A DNA stretch of 64,000 nt, taken from contig JASANE010007305.1 in assembly GCA_030248225.1 (NCBI GenBank), forward strand, positions 62,001-126,000, read 5' to 3'. The position numbers were made by a program, and so were the translations under genes. Origin of the DNA: Trileptium ribeirensis (Eukaryota > Nematoda > Enoplea > Enoplida > Thoracostomopsidae). Below, in pieces: positions 19,743-32,100 of this stretch. Below the pieces are notes generated by a model that did not search any database, was not told the DNA's origin, and was given only the letters and a program-made list of their open reading frames with translations. Within the stretch, counting starts at the first letter, position 1. Each line of letters begins with the position of its first letter.

Positions 19743-22412
19743 GCGAATGTAATAATGAACATAAAGCGTGGACCATCAAAGGAAAGGTAGGAGTCAGCGT
19801 GCGAGCATTTAGAAAATTAGGGGCGGAAGATAAAGGATGATTAGAATAAGTAGGACGAGAAATAACAAGCTGAACCGAACACAAATGAAGCATAGCGAAT
19901 AACCGGTAGGACAGCATAGAGCGAGCAGAATAGTGCACTAGTGCAAATTACCAAACTGTATCAAACGGAACAAAACCCCTTCTGAATGACCTAACAATAG
20001 GAAAGTTGTTACCTGAACAGAGCGAATAAAGTGTAACTCCAGTACAAACTAAAGTAGTCAAACTAATTATCACGAGCATTATAGGCAGCTCCTAAGTAAC
20101 CTGATCAAGATAACTTCTATTACCAAATTAGAGCAGACTGAGCGAAACCCAATCATGAATTTTCCAACAAGATTACTGAAAATTTCAAATAACGGGAACT
20201 TCTGGGAATAGGCACCCCGGCGGCCGGACCTTTTCCTGGGGGTTACCCGAAACTAGACAAGGGACCAACCCAATCCCGAATAGTGGAGGTACGTGCGGAG
20301 AGGCATAACAAAGTGCAACTGTATATAAATATCATCGTGCTATTGTTATATCATGTGTAACACGGGGCCACATTCACGGGCTCGTTACTAAAAATAAACG
20401 GTATTTTCAGAAATACATCTTTCAAGGCACCAAATTTTACAAACAGACACCAAATATTACAGGCCATAAGGGAAAACTTCCAAAACCACCGAAAATAAAG
20501 GGAGAAGGGACGCGTTTTTGGTGATAACCAAACAGCTTGATCGTCCTTCTACCCTCATTTTAGCAAATTTTAGCAAATTTTTAACAATCTTAGGAAATTT
20601 TTGGAATATTATTCGGAATTTAGGGCAATTTTAAGCCCAAATGGGCTAAATGTTACAAATTTCACGCCCAAACGGGCCGATTTTTTCGAATTTCACATCA
20701 ATTGAAATTAAGGGCTGTACATCACACGAAATTAATCACGCAAAATTTTCACTTTTTCTCACATCTCGACAAATTTAACTTACTACCATAAGTAAGGAGT
20801 CTATAAAATCCAAAAAATTTTAAGAGATGTAACAGCCCGAGTTTTGGTCGAAATCTCCAGTATCCAAAATTAGGCCATAGGGGCCTCAAAATTCAATGGA
20901 TAAAGGGCGATCGGATACAGGTGGAGCGTGATCCAGGATTCTATTGATTGTCATTGATAGTTGTGTTGAATAAAATAAAACTATTGTATCTTATGTTATA
21001 ATGTGTAATCACGCTCCACCAGCCCGAGGTGCGCGGGGTGATTTCGCACCCAAAATTGAATCAAAATCTTACGGTTGGAGGTATCCGATCGATCCCAGGA
21101 CAATTACTGTTTATATATACATAAATATAACGTTGTGTCATTGTATAATTATTTGTATTGGAATGTGGGACGGATGCGTAGTCGGATCGGCCGGGGACAA
21201 GGGGGAGAGATTTCGCGTTTCATCACAATCCGACTTAACGAATTTTGTTACTTAGGTGCCCCAGGGTCGGTCCCGGTGCGCATCCGTGCCAAACGTAATG
21301 TATATATATTGTTATATTGTGCAAAAAATAATGTATTGTATGGGACCCTGGGTGTCAGGATGGGACCGGGGTGTTGCACGAAACCCTCATGACAAAAATT
21401 TGCGTTTTTGAGCTTTCTAATGTTTTGGGACCTGGGAAGATCTATCCTGACACGCAGGGAAATGGAAACAGTTATTTTATTATGTTTATTTCATGTATGT
21501 TTTAAGGGGCGTTTTGAATACATAGGAAAGAACGATAAAATTGATCTAATATGACAAAATTTTCATTTTCAAAGGGGTATCAGTAAATTGAAATTTTGGG
21601 GGTTTTTATAGATCTCAAACAAAAAGGGGACGTCAAACTATCACCAGGTCTCCATAAGGATTCAAAATCACGCATTCGGGCCAACTTACTCCCGATCCGT
21701 AAGTACTTATGGACCCCCAATCCCGCGTTTAGGCTCTCAAACTTTAGGGCCTTAAATTACCACATCTTAAACCAGAACCTCCCGATTTTTCGAGCCCCTC
21801 CCCTTAATTGGGCCCTATACTAACCATTTCACCGAAAACCGGGGCCACCCGCCCCAACGGATCTCCACAGGATTCCCCTAACTCAATTGGGACTCGAAAT
21901 TTTCCTATCGTGCACGCATTTAACTGCCTCAAACGGGCCTCCTAGAGGACTTACGTTAAATTCAAGGTTTTCATAAGCAGGCGACCAGCCAGGGCATGGA
22001 TATGATCCCGCCCCCGGCCGCCTACTCCTTTCCGTTCATGAAATACGAACAGAAATAACAAAAAATTTAAAATATTGAAAGCGCCTGAAGCGCTGATATA
22101 TTTCCTGCAAATTTTAAAGCCTCGCGCCGACCAGCGCGAGGTTTAGTTGTTTACGCTTTTGGCACGTCTCGGCCACTGTGCCCAAGCTGTAGTTGTCTCT
22201 TTCAGTGACCATGGCTATTATTATTTGTTGTTGTTGTCAGCTAATCGTATATATGTGTGTTATGCTTTTTGCTTGACATTTTATTTTGTGTTTTGCTGTT
22301 TTATGTTTATTGTATGTGTGTGTGTATATTTTATTTGCATATTTATATATGTATATGTTGCCAATTTTTAAAAATTTAAAATTTTCAAAAATTTCAAAAT
22401 TTTAAGGGCAAC
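19743..22412 (+). other. 3' non-coding region of the retrotransposon
   Basis: About 2.7 kb without a credible ORF. It is AT-rich with runs such as AAATTTTAGC and with alternating AT-rich and GC-rich blocks between 20300 and 21370. A nested inverted repeat lies at 20909-21091. No further gene is seen. Confidence 0.6.
20909..21091. repeat. Nested inverted repeat (potential RNA hairpin)
   Basis: Outer arms CGATCGGATAC (20909-20919) and its complement (21081-21091) enclose inner arms GGTGGAGCGTGAT (20920-20932) and ATCACGCTCCACC (21008-21020). On the left the arms are contiguous; on the right 60 nt separate them. Both inner 13-mers pair perfectly. It could fold in RNA near the 3' end, or be a remnant of a small palindromic insertion. 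Confidence 0.7.
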
Positions 22413-22433
22413 GAAAAAGAAAAAAAGGGGGGG
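22413..22433 (+). promoter_or_regulatory. Polypurine tract
   Basis: A 21-nt run of A and G ending in seven G, GAAAAAGAAAAAAAGGGGGGG, directly precedes the point where similarity with the 5' LTR begins. It would prime plus-strand cDNA synthesis and defines the 3' LTR start at about 22434. Confidence 0.8.
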
Positions 22434-24263
22434 TTTAGACACAGAGTATAAAAGAGACTGCCCGATTCCCCGATCGGAGCCAGTCGAGTTTTGAGTTTTA
22501 AAGTTTGGCGGTTGTCGCCATTTAAAATTTATTTTCGTCTTTTTGTTTTTGTTTTTTTTTTTTTCGTTTTGACATACCAGGGTTGGTTTCTCGCCGTGCC
22601 TCCACGGTGGAGAGCCTTCCCTGGTGCTTTCGCTTTCTTTTCGATCGTACCAAGGGCCGTCCTTTGCGGACGTTGGAGTGTCGGAAGGATGCCCCGCGCG
22701 CCCGTAAAGGCCGGGCCCCGTCGAAATTCGCAAAATTCGCTCAAAATTAATCAAAATTTCGCAGTTCTCGCATATCTCGACTGGTTCCCCGCTCCTCGGA
22801 CGTTTTCTTCTTTCGCAGGTCCGAGGAGTGATCAAAATGATTAACTGTAGGCAAAGGGCAGTGCATAAATTTCTAGGCTTAAGGAAAATTCGGTGACAAC
22901 AGTTCTGTTTTACATGATAAGGACCAAAATTTCTTTAACTAGGTCTTAGCCAAAATTATAAGGGGTAAAGAGAACGACACCAAGGACGTAGCCGTTTGCA
23001 TCTTTGGGTGACACGCGTTGTCCCCAATTGTTTGAAATCGAACTTCAGCGTCGAATCCTCGTTCGTTCGCTGTTTCTTTTGTTCCAAGTTAAATTCGATG
23101 CAAACGACTGCGGGCCGGAGTTTAATCAAAATTTTAGGAGGCTCATCAGCTGAGCGTAGACGAGACAGGGACTGGAGCTGGCGGTGAGTTAAATGGCATC
23201 AAAATTTTGGTGGGACGTGGTTTTCTAACCGTGCAACTACGGGGAAAATCACGTCGCCACCCTCTCCCGGAGCCCTCTGGGAGCGAGTTTCGAATTAGTC
23301 TTTGTTTCGCGGGCCGCTCCAGTCGCTGTCGAAATTCTGTAAGGTTGTTGGACTAAATTACATAATCCTTTTTAAATTTTACTTTTCTATTTTTATTTTC
23401 CTTATTAATTTTTTTTACATTTTTTATATATTATACTAATATTCAGGAATTATATTCAACAGAAACCCCACAAGATCTTTGAACTGAAGTCAGTTTCATG
23501 ACCCCGCGAGCAAGCCATCCGTTCCTGTGCCCTGTCGAGTTAATTCGCTAACGCAAGCTCACCCGCTTCTCCATTTTTAGGCCCTAGCAAGCACCCCACT
23601 TTGCACCCCGCATTCTGTCCATGTTTGCTTTACCTGACTAAAACGCTCCCGCTACAAATGCCCTCCGCCTAATCGTCGCTTTGCGCAGCCCTTATCAAGG
23701 TAGGCAACACTCGTAATTATAGATAAAACCTCCAAGGGACTGGGGCCTCCGCCTCAGTGCCCCAGTGCTATCATAAGTAATCAAAATTTAGAGAATGATA
23801 ATCAAAATTTAGAAAGCATACCCCGACTAGGCCCCTCAGGAAATGTGCGCGCTTATAGTCTAGGCTTCAGGGTCGGTGGAGCAACGCTCTAAGATTAGTA
23901 ACGAGACAGGTGCATAGAGACACACCAACGGGGAAAGTCATTAGGATCACGCTAGGACCAGAGGACCCCGCTTAGGGGATTAAGTGGATTATGAGGGAAA
24001 GGCGAGTCAGCCTTATTACCTGTGAGCAGGCTTAGGGGTTGACTCTCCCTCGGGGGACCTCATACCATTAGACACGTGGGCCATTATAGGGGCCAGGCCG
24101 AACACCCTGGTTAACCCGCCGGCAGCCTACTAAGCTAAGCGGTTCCCTTAGGTCATCGCATAGATCACCGGGGAGTCGTGGAAGCCGGGGTTGTCCGGGC
24201 ACCACACTAGAGTAAACCGTGGTGCAGCTGGGATCCCTTAGGGCCAGAATTGGCCCTAGTACA
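22434..24263 (+). repeat. 3' LTR
   Basis: About 1830 bp, starting after the polypurine tract and ending in ACA at 24261-24263. It has a TATA box at 22447-22454. The final block (23920-24263) differs from the 5' copy at only about 13 of ~300 sites, whereas the first 900 bp are about 80-85% alike and the middle is poorly alignable. Percentages are by eye. Confidence 0.9.
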
Positions 24264-27200
24264 ATGGCAAGGACTGCGTGTTCCGTAGTTATCATTTGAT
24301 AATTTTCATATGGAATGGTATATAGCTAGGACTACAGACTTCTCCCTGTCTCTACAAATAAACTTTCTGACTGTTGCATATATTCATTTCATCTCGCTCT
24401 AGCCAAATGATATCGAATTCATTACGGTTATACCAACGTTTCCTGGCTCGCTATGTACCCGTTTTACCATGCATGGCATAGGACTGTTCGGTTTTTGAAA
24501 CAATAATTTCGCAACATTGAACGGATACTGTTATCAATTGGATGCTGGCAACTAATATGCTTGATACTAAATCCTGAATTTTAGAGATTAAACTGTCGTG
24601 TACACAGGACAACGACTTATCGTTCATGCCATCACAATTCAAGCTTAGCCAGTGATTACAATTTATAACTTCTCACACAGGTATCCTAATCCTGTGACAT
24701 TTCGAAAATACAGTTGGAAAGACAGTGTATTGATCCCTTAGGCAGCTAAGTGTCCTTAGGAACTCTGCGCAGTAAAATCACTGGCTTCCGTTTTAATCCT
24801 TTTTATACCATCCTCGATTTGTCGCGTACCTCATTCGTAGTAAAAGAGCTGTCATTTTTTGCACTTTTGTTTTAATGATACAATATGAAATATCTATACT
24901 CTCGTTTTTCTTGCACAATTACGTAATAAAGTAATTGTTGAATTATGAGAGTAGTGAGTGAAACAAGCGAAGCACAGAATTCTTACTACCAATGGTAGTG
25001 GTTTACTTTGACAATGTCCGTTATTGCGTTTTTAATCTTGCACGGGTCACCCAACTTTGGCCGTGCAGGTTGGTTCGGGATATACCTCGTTTGAAAGCCT
25101 GAAAATACCATCTGAAGCATGTAGCGCTATTCCAACATCCTTCTCCAGAAAAGCGGCCAAAGGGGCTAGGATAGAATCCCGATGGCCCGCTAAAATCTAG
25201 CTAATGTTTAGCTCGACAGTCGGTATAGATATCTGAGTGACTTTTTTTGTAGATCAAATAAGCCTTTATAAGACTGTAATGCTTGGCTACGTGGTTATTT
25301 TAGGATGCAGGATTTGGGTTAAATCTATTTGTGAAATGAACCCATAAGACCCAAAATACACGAAAATGGTAATATCTTTCAACCGCATGAACTATATAGA
25401 TGTTTTGGTCTCATTTTGCAGAGTAGTTCTATCGTCTTATGTAATTGCACATTGCGAGCACATTAATCTGGTGTATAATCTCAACAAATTATGCAACACG
25501 GCCGGTATTCGGTTACTCATTTTGTAATTTAGTGCTTAATGCAGCTGTGTACGTCTTCCTAAATTATATTCAACATTCGGAATTCATCATCTATCTTAGT
25601 GATGTGACAAGCTACTGGTACGTTATCCAAGTGCAACAGAATCTTCCACAATTTCAGATTGCTTTGTGCTGTAGTTTAGAGAATGCTTTTAAGCACAGTT
25701 GTATATATAAGTTTATTGCTCTAAAGAACCACCTGTTCATTTAGTACATCAATTATTGAATAATACTCTGCGAAAATAGCTTGGCCAATATTGTATTAAC
25801 AAACTCATCAGTCATCTGTCGTCGTTTACCGCTATTTGATCATGCTGAACATTAGCTTTGTGCATTTCCGGCTTTCAATAGCATAAAATCCCATCGATTA
25901 TGAAGATATATTTCTACAGAGGGATCTTCTGGCCTGATGCTGTGGCCTTCTTCTCTTAAGAAGTGCTACTATTTAAAATGTAAGCTCCCTGCACGGACAT
26001 GCTTTGAGACAACGGAGCTTGTTTCAATCGTGTAAAAGTGACATATAATCTTGAACGCACACACTCAGCGGTTAGATTTGTTGATGTCACAGTCACAACT
26101 AATGATGGTAAAGCAGACGTAAAGTTGAGAAAACGAAAAAAGATTGATCATCGCGTTGCGTAGCAACGCAGATAACCATTTGTCATTAACCACTGAATGT
26201 CTAGCAGTTTTTTTGGAATCTTGTAATGCAGAGCACAGCTGGAATTCTCGCGCGAACTGTAAATTGATGTATAATTTACCATTAATGTTTATACTATTTG
26301 ATTGCATTATATATGTTTATGTTGCGCGATTGCAACGTCATAATTAGATTTTTCGTCCTTAAGTACTAAAAATTGGCTCGGATTAGTTTAGCCTCGTTTT
26401 GAATTGATTGTGTTAGTTTAGACTAGTTGGTTTATTTATTTATGATTGCGTGAAAATATTACGTAGATGATGATTATTCCAATGCGTCCACAACGAATGA
26501 GGGACTCTCTAGAAAAGAGAAAAGTCTAACGCTCCTGGTAAAAATTATAAACGGCTTGAGTGTTATTTTTATTTTGAGAAAAAGGCAACATCAGATTGCA
26601 ATGTTTTAAGGTTAAAATGCTAATTCAAAAATAACAAGGCCATAGCTAAGAAATCTTCGTGTAAGCTAAGCTCCTGTGACAAAATGCTTTCATATAATAA
26701 TAAGGTATGTAACAAAATTTTAATGCAAACATGGAAAAATATCACTGCGACACGAATACACTAATAACCTGACATAATTTTTAACTAACGTGATTGTTTT
26801 GAACTGTTGAACCCAAACGCACACCGTCAGTCTTTGTTCGCTGTTACTGTATCAACTCAACTACTCCGAATGATGGCAACTGCCCAACAATCTAGGGGCG
26901 GCAACACCGCTTTGAAGATTTGTATGATGCGGTAATAGCGTATGCGCAAATTATATACATCTCGGCAGCCATAACACATATGGTCACGGTATCATTTTCA
27001 TTGTTAAGTGCGCAGGAACAAATATTTTAATTATCAAAAGTATTAAAGCGCGGAAGTTGAATTTTCACTGTAAAAATAAACCACATCCGACCTTCATTAT
27101 TTGGAAAACTTTGGTATTTCAAACAGCAAACGATGATAGGATAACACTAAAATATAAAGTTAGAATGTGCATATTTTATATTAGTCATATTATATTAACG

Positions 27201-27464
27201 TAGATTATTTGAAGTACGAACATCTGGTGTAAAACACTGGAATATTATCAAAACCAGCTCAAAAACGGTTGATAAATTTTCATGACTGCAATGCTAGTGT
27301 ACGTATACCAGTATGAGTAGGTTTAATTGCTTATTCTCTTGAGACCAGCTTTGTGCCTGTCGAGCGAGGGTACTCAGATTACCCATTCAGCCATGACCCT
27401 AAGTTGGTGAAAAGCGACAAATGTGATTTTTACAAAATGTGCGAAAGTAAAACTTTATTATTTC
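24264..27464. other. Intergenic or intronic stretch, nothing firm
   Basis: AT-rich host-like sequence flanking the giant element. A good splice-acceptor-like site lies at ~25422 followed by a short open frame, and a small perfect palindrome (GCGTTGC/GCAACGC) at ~26153. Neither is enough to call a gene. Confidence 0.4.
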
Positions 27465-27530
27465 AGTTTTTGAACGACACAATAATAATGTATAATTATT
27501 ATATCAATACTGTAATAATTATTAATCTTT

Positions 27531-28904
27531 ATGGAACGACAACCACATTATAAAGGCAAACGTTTGCAAAGTAACGTCAATAAACTTCATCAACAACTTC
27601 ACAACATTGCTATTTCGTCGTATGTCGATCCATTTACCATTGATTATAATGTGTATCGCAATAATTTACTAAATTTCAAATATTTGCTCTCTGTTTTACG
27701 GAATATAATTGCTACCCGTGACAAGCGTGAACTTAAAACACATCGGTGTTTGGATGCAAGATCAGAACTGTATTTATACAGCGGAACAAATAGTGTTTTT
27801 GATTGGAACGATTTAGCGAGGCGGAATACGATTTGGACGAAAATATGTTTTTCGATTTTGGAAAATGTTACGTGTCGCCTTGTCACATTGACCGACACTC
27901 AGTTCACTGAAGCACTGCCGATATATTTGTCAATTGTTAAATGCTATAACGATCTGGTTGACTGTATTGAGCTAGCATTGCCGCTTAGTGTTGCGATTTG
28001 TCGCTCCTCCAGATCATTTAGTGGTTTATTCACGGAGGATACAGAACGGTGTTTATACAGCTGCCAGCAGCCAGGAAAATTTTATATTAGTCAATTGGTG
28101 AAGTGCTTTGCAGCAAGTGCTGTTGTGTGTTTCAAAGACACTCTTGATCATTATGTTGAGCGACTTTTAAAGTCCGCATCATCTTTCATTCATACCACCC
28201 ATAATGGTCATAATCTGACAGGGTCAAAATTGGATCGGTTGCGGAGTGAAGAAGGTTGTATATCTTCGGGAACATGCCGGGGAGCTTATGTGTCTAACAA
28301 ACGCGATACAGCTGACATTTACAGTAGTCAGTTTAATGATTCCAACGAAGGTAAATATTCGAGTAGGCTCAAACCACATCATTTACCACCGATATCTATG
28401 CCTGATGGCCGTCATGAATTTCAAACAAGAGCCGAGCGGCACATGAACCTAGATCGAGCGTTAAGTGCCAAAACGCTGGAGGTGACAGCTCCTGCATTAA
28501 CCAAACAAGAAACAGCAGTCCCTTTTTCGAAGGAACAGCGTGCCTTATATGGAACACTGAGCGCTTTAATTGACCACTTTCGCAGGCTTATATATACCCT
28601 AGCAACGTTCGCTGTTACTGAAGAATACAACATAACGCCACAAGGGTCACCACTTTTGAATAGTACGTCTAATACAAATATGAACACTAAGGTTGACAGC
28701 AGACATCACGAACATTTATTTGAAACTTTATGGTCGGAGGTAATTGCTAGTTTTCACTCCAATTTAAGTGATTTGTGGTCGAACGCGGATATGGTATTAA
28801 TTCAATCAGGTATAAGCGTCAAAGTGTTGCAGTTGGTTGATGAAGTTGTTGACAAAGGTAAGCCAGATACAGTCCAGCAGAATAGCACCAGTCCTGAGAC
28901 TTGA
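27531..28904 (+). CDS. Unrecognised 457-aa protein
   Basis: An uninterrupted frame of 457 codons begins at ATG 27531 and ends in TGA. A splice-acceptor-like TTATTATTTCAG ends at 27466, so a short 5' leader after cis- or trans-splicing is plausible. The protein looks mostly helical: a hydrophilic N-terminus, regular Leu/Ile-rich segments to residue ~240, a polar region ~250-330 and a second helical part with FRRLIYTLATFAV. No signal peptide or clear membrane span is seen. I do not recognise the family. The frame is far too long for chance in such AT-rich DNA, so it is probably a host gene, intronless or with its body in one exon. An RTE-type LINE sits about 80 bp downstream and probably lies in its 3' UTR. 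Confidence 0.7.
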   Translation: MERQPHYKGKRLQSNVNKLHQQLHNIAISSYVDPFTIDYNVYRNNLLNFKYLLSVLRNIIATRDKRELKTHRCLDARSELYLYSGTNSVFDWNDLARRNTIWTKICFSILENVTCRLVTLTDTQFTEALPIYLSIVKCYNDLVDCIELALPLSVAICRSSRSFSGLFTEDTERCLYSCQQPGKFYISQLVKCFAASAVVCFKDTLDHYVERLLKSASSFIHTTHNGHNLTGSKLDRLRSEEGCISSGTCRGAYVSNKRDTADIYSSQFNDSNEGKYSSRLKPHHLPPISMPDGRHEFQTRAERHMNLDRALSAKTLEVTAPALTKQETAVPFSKEQRALYGTLSALIDHFRRLIYTLATFAVTEEYNITPQGSPLLNSTSNTNMNTKVDSRHHEHLFETLWSEVIASFHSNLSDLWSNADMVLIQSGISVKVLQLVDEVVDKGKPDTVQQNSTSPET

Positions 28905-28985
28905 GCTGTAGGTCTACTTTAAGACAGAAAACAAATTTTTGATATTATGTAGCATATTATATAAAACTAGGTAAGCTGCAGTTAC

Positions 28986-29151
28986 ATTAGTTGCAGTGCG
29001 GCTTACATTGCATTTAGTAATTTCAGATTTGTATGCGCGGATGTAAAGTTTTCTCGTACAGAGACTGCGTTCCAACTTATCATATACAATTTTTGAATGC
29101 ACGATAATGCGTACTGCAGTATAACCACTGCTATTTGTTTCTGCTTAGAGT
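28986..29151. repeat. 166-bp direct repeat, left copy
   Basis: Matches 32689-32854 with the same length and only three mismatches by eye. The pair brackets the broken RTE-type LINE. It could be an unusually long target-site duplication or the 3' end shared by two tandem LINE copies. Confidence 0.85.
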
Positions 29152-32100
29152 GGCGGTAATCCTTTGTTGTCGAAGATGATTTTTTAAGGGAATAGTGAAA
29201 GTCAGTGTCTGCATGCTCGTCTGTGAGCAGTAAGCCCGGCCGCCGAACGACATCGGCGATCGCAATAGTCACAACTGAATTCGCCTGAGACTGGAGCTGT
29301 ATGACGCCTATCGTGTGCAGCCTGCGATGCAGATTGTCTTTTTGCTTCGACTATCTTTGGATTGCAAGCATTCATCAGATTACAATCTGATCAAGCATTG
29401 GAGACGATGGCGGTTGATATAGAGTTCCGTTTTGGCGGTGTTGATGCGAAGCCCGAAACTCGCTGCTGCATCACTAAAGGCTTTCACTATCTCTTGTACG
29501 TCGGACAGGTTCGAAGCAACGAGCGCTGAGTCATCAGCGTAGAGCAATTCCCTTACACAAATAGAAGTGGTTTTAGTGGAGGCCTTCAGTCTTGCAAGGT
29601 TGAACAGGCCTCCATCAAGACGAGTGCGAAGATAGACTCCTTTGTCTGTCTTTTGGCTAACGAATTCGAGCATCGCTGCCAGATAGAGAGCGAATAACGT
29701 TGGCGCCAGTACACATCCCTGCTTGACTCCGTGCTTTACGGTGAAGGGGGTGCTTGTCTTGGACGCAATCGAGACTGTTTCTGTCATGTTGTGATGAAAC
29801 TGTCTAACAACGTTCGTGAATTTGCCGGGACATCCGAAGTGTGAAAGTACTTTCCACAGAGTTGTACGGTTAATGGTGTCGAAGGCCTTCGAGAAGTCAA
29901 CAAATACGATGTAGAGCGATTGGCGTTGCTCGACCGCTTTTTCCTGTAGCTGCCTAAGGGTGAAAATCATGTCACATGTGGATCTGCCAGCTCTGAAGCC
30001 GCACTGGCTTTCGGGTAGAACCTTTTCGGAGACCATTTCCAGACGGTTAAGCAGCACTTTGGCGAAGACTTTGCCAGGAATGGAGAGGAGCGAGATTCCT
30101 CGATGACTGCCGCAGTCACTCCTTTCTCCTTTTTTCTTATAAACTGTAACGATACGAGCGTCCTTAAAGTCTTGGGGTAGCTGTTCTTTGTCCCAACACA
30201 TGTTGAAAAGCTCAAACAGGCGCTGTATTAACGGAAGTCCACCGGCCTTCAGCAGTTCTGCAGCTATATTATCTGGCCCTGTCGACTTTCCGGATCGTGT
30301 CTCTTTCAGCGCTTGCTCGACTTCACGAAGGGTGATTGGGTCGTCGAGCTTTCGCACTACTGGATGAGGTTCTAAGCTTCCCAAGACGCGAGGATCTGTC
30401 GCTTCACGTCGGTTCAGAATGTTTTTTAAAGTGTTCTTTCCATCGTTCTGTGATGTCTGGAAGATCTGTCAGAAGACGGCTGCCGTCGGCTGTTTTCACT
30501 GGGACGACAGAATTCGTTCAGGGTCCGCACACCGATTTGAGCTCAGAGAATACTCCTCTACTGTTACCGGTGTCGGCGAACCTTTGCAGCTGCGCATCTT
30601 TTTCTTCCCACCACGCATTTTTCATACGCCTTGTTTCACGCTGTAGAAGCGATCTTGCTTTCGCAAGGGCATCCTTATGCCGAGCGGAGTTATTGCTAAG
30701 ATACCGAGAATAAGCTTTGTTCTTGGAATCTATGAGAGCCCTTATGTCTCCGCCGTTTTCGATAAACCAATCGGGTGTTTTCCGTGCCGGGTAGCCAAGT
30801 ACTTTTGTTGAGGTGTCGATTATAGTGTCTCGGATGCTTGTCCAAGCGGTTTCAACGTCACTACTTAGTGCGTCTACGGTTAGTTTCTCCTGAATCGAGT
30901 CTCTGAAGACATCACGCACTTGAGTATCGGATAGCTTCTTTATGTCCAGCCGTTTAGGTTGAGCCGTGGCCATTTTTCTCCTGGGCCAGCTGAGTTGAAA
31001 GTCTACTTTGCTTCTTATTAGGTAGTGGTCCGTTGAGCATTCCGCACCTCGCATCGCTCTCGTTACTGTAACTTCTTTTAGGTGATGCTTTCTCGTGATG
31101 GCATAGTCGAGCAAGTGGAAATGCTTGGAACGTGGGTGCATCCAGGAGTAGAAATGATGGTCAGGCTGGTTGAAGAATGTATTCGTTATGCAGAGCTCAC
31201 GCTGGGTGCAAAAGTGCAACAGCAAAGCACCATTTGAGTTAGCGTTTCCTTTTCCAAATTTACCGATGACACCGTCGTACGTGTTGTAGTCGCTGCCAAC
31301 CCTAGCGTTGAAATCTCCCAATAACAAAAGCCGGTCAGATGTTGGGACGGCATCGACAACTTTTCCAAGTTCCTCGTAGAAAGCTTCTTTATCCTCGTCC
31401 GTGTAGCTCATAGTGGGGGCGTAGGCACAGATGAGTGTGAGAAAGTTCTTGCTCCTGAGCGGGATGCGTAGACTCATCAGCCTCTCTGATACGCCTTTAG
31501 GCAGTGTTGTCAGCTTTGACGTGAGTTTATTGCTGATTGCGAACGCTACTCCTGCTTCTCTTCTCGTCCCTGTCTTTCCGTGCCAAAATATTGTATGTGA
31601 TGCCTCACGTATTTGCCCTTGGCCCTCCGTTCTGGTCTCCTGTAGGGCGGCAATAGCAATACCATACCTCTCCAACTCTTCACATATCAAAGCCGAGCGT
31701 CTCTCAGGTTTGTTATCTTTGTCAAGCATCGTGCGAACATTCCATGTAGCGACTGCCAACTTGATTTTAGTTTTCGTACCGCTTAGGTGGAGTCCCGTTG
31801 ACCGCGGTTTGCCAACCAGGGAGTTGTGGAATGAGCTTTGTTTACCCCACCTTTTCTAGGGGCTTCCCCATATTGGGGCGGGCAGTGCTGCCCCTGAATA
31901 GGGCTGCCCGGTCGCTCGCATAGCTGCCTCAGTCTGCTGTCACTCCTTCATACAGTCTGCGACCATCTGATGCGAGCCGCCTGCGTGTAGGATCCGTACT
32001 AGCAGCTTCCAGCTCCTCAAGCCTGCCACCGTCGTACTTCACCCATCGCCGTAGGGCTTTCACTTTTCCCTCACCTTGCACGATAATTTAGGCCTGCGAT

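Larger units (their letters stand above)
1..24263 (+). mobile_element. Giant Ty3/gypsy-type LTR retrotransposon with Env and NADAR accessory genes
   Basis: Two long repeats (1-2039 and 22434-24263) flank a coding interior in the order Gag, Env-like, protease, RT, RNase H, integrase. Integrase after RNase H plus a GPY/F motif places it in Ty3/gypsy. Three intact ORFs lie on the + strand (3826-16770, 16909-18147, 18408-19742). A polypurine tract sits just before the 3' LTR. The left end is cut by the window, so the 5' LTR start and the target-site duplication cannot be seen. At 24 kb it is several times the usual 5-10 kb of this superfamily and close in size to the giant planarian Burro elements. 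Family identity with Burro is not claimed. Confidence 0.95.

Noticed and set aside
25423..25744. Possible exon after a good acceptor (CTCATTTTGCAG)
   Set aside because: Open frame short, no convincing donor, no partner exon.
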